Source: Pythium myriotylum (lineage: Eukaryota; Oomycota; Peronosporomycetes; Pythiales; Pythiaceae). Taken from it: a stretch of DNA of 64,000 nucleotides. Location: contig JALJCQ010000003.1 in NCBI GenBank assembly GCA_023091665.1, positions 186,001 to 250,000 of the forward strand, read 5' to 3'. The notes beneath the pieces were generated by a model, which made no database searches, was not told the DNA's origin, and saw only the letters and a list, made by a program, of their open reading frames with translations. Positions 59,644 to 64,000 of this stretch are shown piece by piece. The stretch's first letter is position 1; each line of letters begins with the position of its first letter. Both the position numbers and the translations under genes were made by a program.

Positions 59644-60507
59644 TCAGCAGCTGATGCTGCTCGAGAGAACGGGGCGGAACGCTGGGTAACCCGCCGGTGG
59701 GGACATGGCTCGTGGGACAGCGTCCTGTTGTGACTGGAGAGCCTGTGTCAGGCTCGGGAGCCGCCCTGGGAGCAGCGAGAACGGAGCCGGTGGAGCTACT
59801 GGAACGGCCGGTGGAACCACTGCAGGGGCCGGTGGAATGTCCGAAGGGGCTGGGACTGGGGCCGCGGCGCGAGGGCGAAGCACTGGCTGGGGAGCAGCCC
59901 CCGACGGCGTCGTGGCTCCGCCCCAGTTGAGGTGGGCCTTGCAGAACCGTTTGGACTTGCGGCTTCGCATGCAGCCGGGCACTTCACATCGGTGGCCTCC
60001 GCCGTGGGACCAGCAGTAGTCTCCTCGGCTCTGGGCGCTCTTGGGGCACTCTGGGTACTGGCATCGACGGCCTCCGCCGTGGGCTCGGCACACACCGCGG
60101 CTCACGGAGATCTTGCCACAGCCTGGGACCTGGCATCGCTTGCTGCCGCCCTGGGCGGCCGTCGAGACCCGGCCTCGTCGGTACGGGTTCCTGGTCGAGG
60201 AGCTCTCCGACTCACTGCCCGAGCCTGGGCGGTGGAGCAGCGTCTGGATGAGTGCTGCAGACCTGTGGGGCTGCTGGACATGGGGCAGGCCCACCGTCGG
60301 GGCCGGGAGAGGAAGACTCGGGGCCATTTCCATGCGAGGAGGCTGGTTCTGGAAAGCGAGCGAGTCTTGGTGGTAGCCGAACGACGGCTGCGGCTGCGAA
60401 GAGGCAGGGAGCAGCGACTCGAGGTGCTTGACGATCTCGTGGCCGCGAGGCAGCACGATGCACGTGCTGGATCGGGCGTCGCCGATCGAGATCGAGATGG
60501 TCTCCAT
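59644..60507 (-). CDS. WRKY19-like zinc-finger protein 2
   Basis: 287 residues from the ATG at 60505-60507 (METISISIGDA); the longer open frame upstream is a 5' flank. Same plan as its neighbours: N-terminal block ending IVLPRGHEIVKHLESLLP, a variable Ser/Pro stretch, three zinc-binding units (about 135-205) with KISVSRGVCRAHGGGRRC, CPKSAQSRGDYCWSHGGG and CMRSRKSKRFCKAHLNW, then a Pro/Ala-rich stretch, LPSLTQALQSQQ and a final SSSISC. Tandem duplication with the flanking copies is evident. Function inferred as nucleic-acid binding. Confidence 0.85.
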   Translation of the reverse strand: METISISIGDARSSTCIVLPRGHEIVKHLESLLPASSQPQPSFGYHQDSLAFQNQPPRMEMAPSLPLPAPTVGLPHVQQPHRSAALIQTLLHRPGSGSESESSSTRNPYRRGRVSTAAQGGSKRCQVPGCGKISVSRGVCRAHGGGRRCQYPECPKSAQSRGDYCWSHGGGHRCEVPGCMRSRKSKRFCKAHLNWGGATTPSGAAPQPVLRPRAAAPVPAPSDIPPAPAVVPPAVPVAPPAPFSLLPGRLPSLTQALQSQQDAVPRAMSPPAGYPAFRPVLSSSISC

Positions 60508-61902
60508 TGCGTCGAGCGAAAGCTGGCGTCGATCTGAAGCGGTACGTTGGCGAATGGCCCGAGGGGCACGTGGTCCTTCGGAAGGGCTCTTCGTTCGCCG
60601 GCCACCCACCTGCACACACGAGACCGGTGTTGTGGGGAAGAACACACACGCGCACACACACATTCCACGAATCGAATCCACTGCTCGTCTCTTGTGACAG
60701 ACAGCCAGGGGAATGATTGTGGATGAAAGAGGCGGGTGAGACGAGGACGAGCGATGAACTCGATCAATCGATACCCCTGCGCAAAGCGATTCCAAGATTT
60801 CCTTGCTATTCACGACTTGGTATCGCTCTTGGACCTTTGAAAATCCATAGATCGCGGGAGAGGACGGTCCGACAAATTATCGACTAAGAGTCCAACTCTT
60901 GTCCGCTTTCAGCGCGCGAGAGGAACTGAAGCACGCGAGGGCCTCCCCCCAGTAAACACTCGAACGCTCGTTGGAACTCGTGCATCCTCAGCACACAACA
61001 AGAAAAAAAAAATTATAAGAATATCAGTTTTTTTTCGTTTGGTTTTGTTATGGCGTCTGTCGAGGCCGCGAGAGGCGCATTTGACGCCGCAACCAGTCAT
61101 CCGTGTGCCGAGATTTTGCATTTTGGGCAGAGTGTAGTCCAGTCGCCGAGAAAGGGATAGGGCAGTCGAAAGACCAGACTCGATGCCCACTGTAGCAGAT
61201 TCTTCGCGGGGGAGAACTTCGGATGATCAGAGCTGGGGCCCTTCCTTCGTAGGCTCCGTAATTAGCACCCCTAGCCCGCGTTTAATCCCTCAGGCGTCAG
61301 CAAGAATTGAAGTTCCTGTGACTTCTCGGCTCCTCTGCGGCAATCGGGCGCTTACTTCACGTTAAAACAGTAAACGAATCTCGTTGTCGCGACAATAAGC
61401 GTTCTAATCTACTGAATTAGCCATATTCGAGGGTGGGATTGCGCGATGGGATGTACTGAATTAACTACTGCAACCCTGCGGATTGTGCTGCTCGTGGCAC
61501 GTGGACCGGACTCTGTCTACGGCACAGGCGCAGCTCCCGATCTCATGCTGATGAGGAGAGCGTGAGTCCCGACCATGCGGCGAAAGTAATCGCACGGAAG
61601 TTGCCCCTCAACTCGCCACGGAACGTCTTGGCGATTGAATTATGAAATTGAAGCATCACGCCAACAAAACCAAAGATATTAGTGCTTATTGGAGAGCCTT
61701 TACCACATTGTTGCAGTTGTTGCCGTTTGGCATCCTCTTCCTGTCTCTCTCTCTCCCTATTGTCACTTGTTCTTACGCTGGATGGGCGCTTGTGTCCAGA
61801 ACCCACGAGTGCTGATCGAGTCGGTGGAATGTATTCAAGCAGTTTTAAAAAGTTCTCTCGAGTGTATCCTAGCGGTTTGCGCATTTGAGCCATGCCCCAG
61901 AG
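60508..61902. other. Intergenic between WRKY19-like genes 2 and 3
   Basis: Promoter of gene 2 and 3' flank of gene 3; small A/T runs near 61003-61040; no gene recognised. Confidence 0.45.
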
Positions 61903-62682
61903 TCAGCAGCTGAGGCTACTCCTCCTCCCAGCGTCGCCAGCCCAACGGCTCCACAGCGACGCGTTCGCCGCGTCTTCTCTCTGGTTGGGGTCTTGTTGCA
62001 GCGCCACGTGGAGACTCGGCAGTCTCGTTGGAATGTTGGTGCGACCGCTACTCTCCTCGTCGCTCATGCCAGCAGGGAGACTGTCGTCCTGGCTCCAGTT
62101 CAAGTGGGCCCTGCAAAAATGTTTCGATTTCCGGCCTTTCGTGCAGCCAGGAACCTCGCAGCGGTGGCCTCCGCCGTGGGACCAGCAGTAATCCCCTCGG
62201 CTCTGGGCACTCTTGGGGCACTCGGGGAACTGGCAACGACGGCCTCCGCCGTGGGCTCGGCACACGCCACGACTCACGGCGATCTTGTCACAGCCTGGAA
62301 TCACGCAGGACTTGCCCCGACGTTTGTGTGGGCGATCTTGCGATCGAGAAGGAGAGTGGTCGTGGCTGTGCGATGGCGAGGGGGGACGGCTGTGCGGACG
62401 ATGGAGAAGCCGCTCGATTATCTCGGCCGAGCGGTGGCGGTCGGTTGACTGGGAGCTGGGAGACCAGTTCGAGTACCTGAGGGGCTTTTCGATCACCCAA
62501 GGCTCGGGTGCGGAGGTTGATCGATCGGCTCGCGACTCTACGAGTCCAAGTCGTACTTGGGTTGAGGCGGGGAGCAGAGCCTCAAGATGCCGCACGACCT
62601 CGTGGTCTCGAGGCAGCACGACACACGTGTTGGTGCGAGCATCGCCGATGGAAATGGAGATCATCTTGCGCGACTGAATCAT
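61903..62682 (-). CDS. WRKY19-like zinc-finger protein 3
   Basis: 259 residues from the ATG at 62680-62682 (MIQSRKMISISIGDA); an internal ATG at 62664 matches the paralogues' start almost exactly and is an alternative. N-terminal block ends VVLPRDHEVVRHLEALLP. The three zinc units are KIAVSRGVCRAHGGGRRC, CPKSAQSRGDYCWSHGGG and CTKGRKSKHFCRAHLNW; the C-terminal motif is LPSLHVALQQ with final SSLSC. The middle is rich in Ser, His and Arg-Ser pairs (SPSRSQDRPHKRRGK), resembling RS stretches. Confidence 0.85.
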   Translation of the reverse strand: MIQSRKMISISIGDARTNTCVVLPRDHEVVRHLEALLPASTQVRLGLVESRADRSTSAPEPWVIEKPLRYSNWSPSSQSTDRHRSAEIIERLLHRPHSRPPSPSHSHDHSPSRSQDRPHKRRGKSCVIPGCDKIAVSRGVCRAHGGGRRCQFPECPKSAQSRGDYCWSHGGGHRCEVPGCTKGRKSKHFCRAHLNWSQDDSLPAGMSDEESSGRTNIPTRLPSLHVALQQDPNQREDAANASLWSRWAGDAGRRSSLSC

Positions 62683-64000
62683 CGCGTCGGGACTGTGATT
62701 CTTGAGCAATGACTGCCTCGCTCCCTTCGCTCTTGTCCTGGATTACCTTGCTCTCCCGGCTTGGACTACTCTTAGTGACTGGAGGGCCAGAACCACCTTC
62801 GTTTCATCCACAACGAGACATTGTGGGTGAAATAACGGTGGCGACTGAGTTTCAGTATTCTCCGGGGAGTGACGAGTCAACCAAACACCACGCTGCACAC
62901 GAAGAGCCTGGCAAATCATGTCCTGTTGCTCCACGTGGACTGAACATTGCGACCTCGATTGTGGATGCGAGATTGTGGGTGCTAAACTCGAGTTGGTTTT
63001 TTGCACGAGCTGGTGATGCGAGTAGAGATCGAGTCTTTCGAGACTCACTGTAGACTCAGTTGGACACATCGAGGATGTAGACTTGTTTCCTGTATGCCAC
63101 AGATCCCAAGAGGAGGAACCTACGGCTTTCCGCACACGTAGAGGGCGGTTCGTAATCGGTGATGCATTCAGATTAACGTCGCACATCGAGGGCTTCCATC
63201 TCCAGAAAATCACAATCTGTTTGTTGTGAGTGCTGACAGACTCCTCGCTTGTGGGTGAGGCGGCGTAAGTAAAGATCCCTCACCTGGCTCAGCCGGAGCG
63301 GATCCTCTCCCCAGCACGTCACAGCTCCTTACTGGCGTCGGTCCAACCACAATCTGGAGCCAGCAGTCGATCACGCTAGAAATCAAGTGTAATAACGATA
63401 CTGAAACACTGTACGTCCTGGATGGAGGGCATTGATCCCGGAGACCAACGTTTCCAGGGCCTTGCGTCGCTCTCCAACACACCAAGTGCTGGGTGATGAC
63501 TTCCATCCCAAGCTGATACGTGCAATGCCGTTAATTTCTCCCGAGTTCGACTTGGTGCCCTAGCCCGATCTTCATTAATCAGACGAAGGGGTCCACCTCA
63601 ATAAGCTAAGTTTCGGTCTCCATTCATGAATCCCGCATTCAAAACACGGCTCCACAATGAGGAAGTTCTCAATTAGGCAGCGTCCAAGCTCCTGGGATTG
63701 CATCCAGCCTTTTTATTGTTGGAGCCAGGAAGTTGGTCTTGCGTGCCTCTCGATCTCTTTGACGAGACTCGTCACATCCAGTTCAATCGAATAATCTCTC
63801 GCATGTCACTAAGTCGTGACGAGTCCTCGCCCTTCAACTGACTAAGCAGATTATTGCAACAAGCACCACCCATAGACAAACACAGTGTACAATCAGCTCC
63901 CATTTCGACACTGGCAATATCCGGAAGCCGCGCTACAACCTGTAGACTACTGGATTACGCGCCATGTCGCGCAGACTCGGTAATGTCACAAAGGCGTCAA
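62683..64000. other. Gene-poor right end
   Basis: Promoter side of WRKY19-like gene 3, then 1.3 kb with short domainless frames on both strands; nothing recognised. Confidence 0.4.

Noticed and set aside
1..64000. CRISPR array, rRNA genes, viral genes
   Set aside because: No spaced direct repeats of the CRISPR kind, no rRNA-like blocks and no recognisable viral proteins were seen.

Overview
The window is nuclear DNA of an oomycete (Peronosporales/Pythiales type; I cannot name the species). The evidence: a 16-base initiator close to the oomycete consensus (GCTCATTYYNCAWTTT) sits upstream of several genes; introns are few and short (about 55-115 bp, GT..AG); START plus FYVE-like, Crinkler, SKN1/KRE6-type GH16 and WRKY19-like zinc-finger genes are present; and a CEP164-like gene points to a flagellated (zoosporic) life cycle. 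No rRNA, tRNA or CRISPR array was found.

Layout. (1) 1-7.1 kb: four paralogous secreted cysteine-rich genes in head-to-head order (two minus, two plus), framed by a 540-bp inverted repeat. The longer ones are mucin-like chains of an 8-cysteine module joined by Thr/Pro/Ala-rich linkers. (2) 7.7-9.2 kb: a START/FYVE-like gene. (3) 9.2-14.8 kb: gene-poor, with a decayed RNase H element and a 20-bp minisatellite. (4) 14.8-19.1 kb: a full-length ABC-B transporter with an eroded second nucleotide-binding site. (5) 19.3-31.2 kb: an unstable secreted-protein region. A 12-cysteine secreted gene is followed by a 1,160-bp perfect-looking palindrome carrying two identical copies of it. Next comes a second, larger palindrome (arms about 1.8 and 2.0 kb) carrying two copies of an Asn/Gly-rich repetitive secreted gene. 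The whole is bracketed by an inverted truncated copy of the first part of the RhoGEF gene at 31.6 kb. RNase H relics lie at the joints. (6) 31.6-51.8 kb: dense housekeeping genes: RhoGEF-PH-tandem BRCT protein, ubiquitin-specific protease (six exons resolved), an unknown protein (three exons), EF-hand protein, CEP164-like protein, succinate dehydrogenase flavoprotein subunit, TAF8 (four exons resolved) and a GH16 SKN1-like membrane protein. (7) 53.4-56.5 kb: a Crinkler-type protein with an HNH-like C-terminal half, and a leucine-rich-repeat protein. (8) 56.9-62.7 kb: three tandem paralogues of a WRKY19-like zinc-finger protein.

The window mixes slow-evolving housekeeping genes with fast-evolving secreted or effector-like families; the latter coincide with inverted duplications and transposon debris. 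Gene models with introns were built by hand from splice sites; all three multi-exon reading frames close in frame. No database search was possible, so family assignments rest on motif recognition.
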